Of a stretch of DNA of 5,931 nucleotides, positions 5,744 through 5,931 are shown piece by piece; position 1 is the stretch's first letter, and each line of letters begins with the position of its first letter. Source of the stretch: JAYFNU01 sp964460755. Lineage in GTDB: Bacteria; Bacillota; Clostridia; Oscillospirales; Ruminococcaceae. The translations under genes and the position numbers were made by a program. Under the pieces are notes generated by a model. It was given only the letters and a program-made list of their open reading frames with translations, was not told the origin of the DNA and made no database searches. The stretch spans positions 1 to 5,931 of the forward strand of contig CAYWQL010000044.1 of assembly GCA_964460755.1 (NCBI GenBank), in the 5' to 3' direction.

Positions 5744-5748
5744 CTCCT
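5744..5748 (-). promoter_or_regulatory. Ribosome-binding site that sets the hydrolase start
   Basis: AGGAG on the minus strand, 10 bases before the ATG at 5733. The upstream TTG candidate at 5799 has no comparable site. A TATAAT-like sequence at 5757-5752 lies too close to this site to be its promoter, because the transcript would begin inside it. Confidence 0.65.
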
Positions 5749-5787
5749 CACATTATATAAATAACCTTCGCTTGCGTCTTGATTCAA

Positions 5788-5816
5788 ATCATATAACAAG
5801 AACGCTGATCTCTCAA
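5788..5816 (-). promoter_or_regulatory. Promoter for the hydrolase gene
   Basis: On the minus strand, TTGAGA (5816-5811) and TATGAT (5793-5788) are separated by 17 bases, each one base away from consensus. The predicted start is near 5781, leaving a leader of about 48 bases before the ATG at 5733. The -35 box lies in the loop of the tRNA terminator hairpin, so the two elements overlap. Confidence 0.6.
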
Positions 5817-5840
5817 CTCATCGTATCAAAATCAGCGTCC
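5800..5840 (-). terminator. Terminator hairpin after tRNA-Ser
   Basis: On the minus strand, GGACGCTGAT (5840-5831) pairs with ATCAGCGTTC (5809-5800): 10 bp with one G-U pair and a 21-base loop. It starts 5 bases after the CCA end of the tRNA. The sequence after it, TTGTTATATG, is only moderately T-rich, so termination may be partial and the hairpin may also help 3'-end processing. Confidence 0.65.
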
Positions 5841-5845
5841 TTATA

Positions 5846-5931
5846 TGGCGGAGAAGGAGGGATTCGAACCCTCGAACACATTTCTGCGTTACACGATTTC
5901 CAATCGTGCGCCCTCGACCAAGCTAGGCGAC
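5846..5931 (-). tRNA. tRNA-Ser (anticodon GGA), 5' end cut by the window
   Basis: Read on the minus strand, this is a class II tRNA with encoded CCA (5848-5846), discriminator G, and acceptor 3' strand CTTCTCC. The T-arm is GAGGG-TTCGAAT-CCCTC. The long variable arm has an AACGC/GTGTT stem. The anticodon stem is CACGA/TCGTG with loop TTGGAAA, giving anticodon GGA (5901-5899), which reads UCC and UCU serine codons. The D-arm has a GCC/GGC stem and the GG of the D-loop. The window ends at the last base of the 5' acceptor strand, so the first 6 bases (expected GGAGAA) are outside. The long variable arm agrees with the serine assignment. Confidence 0.95.

Noticed and set aside
5752..5757. TATAAT on the minus strand as the hydrolase promoter
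   Set aside because: The transcript would start inside the AGGAG ribosome site, and no -35 box fits. The TTGAGA-17-TATGAT pair upstream is better placed.

Overview
The window looks like chromosomal DNA of a low-to-mid G+C Firmicute, most likely a Clostridia-type gut or anaerobic bacterium. The reasons are a YlmH-type S4 protein, a clostridial-style cardiolipin synthase with an N-terminal membrane anchor, a lipoprotein 5'-nucleotidase, strong Shine-Dalgarno sites, TG-extended -10 promoters and compact intergenic spaces. No phage, CRISPR, transposase or secretion genes are visible. Most of the window reads as ordinary housekeeping DNA; the unexplained signals are in the spacers.

Layout from left to right. 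Two small palindromes (6-18 and 26-48) lie just after the end of a minus-strand cardiolipin synthase gene (53-1606, TTG start). It shares a 108-base divergent promoter region with a plus-strand ylmH-like gene (1715-2473). That gene ends at a 15-bp bidirectional terminator (2474-2506), which also closes a minus-strand unit. The unit reads, in transcription order, a 5'-nucleotidase lipoprotein (4525-2918), a possible 25-aa ORF (2845-2768), and an 83-aa free-standing FakA/YloV-like domain (2764-2513) with its own good promoter. Upstream of the nucleotidase is a 422-base non-coding stretch (4526-4947). It holds the nucleotidase promoter, two minus-strand intrinsic terminators in tandem, an inverted repeat, and three copies of a GTTCTGCGNNGGT motif spaced exactly 20 bases apart. 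Next comes a minus-strand alpha/beta hydrolase gene that is visibly more AT-rich than its neighbours (4948-5733). Finally a minus-strand tRNA-Ser(GGA) runs off the right edge, followed on its own strand by a terminator hairpin whose loop carries the -35 box of the hydrolase promoter.

Functionally, cardiolipin synthase and the nucleotidase act at the membrane or cell surface (phospholipid synthesis; nucleotide salvage). YlmH acts in ribosome-associated quality control, and the FakA-like domain resembles part of a fatty-acid kinase, but nothing shows that these genes form one pathway. Two start sites were moved inward from the longest possible ORF (ylmH to 1715, hydrolase to 5733), because promoter and ribosome-binding signals lie inside or next to the longer versions. 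The least explained items are the 20-base-period repeat, the 25-aa ORF coupled to the FakA-like gene, and the compositionally distinct hydrolase next to the tRNA.
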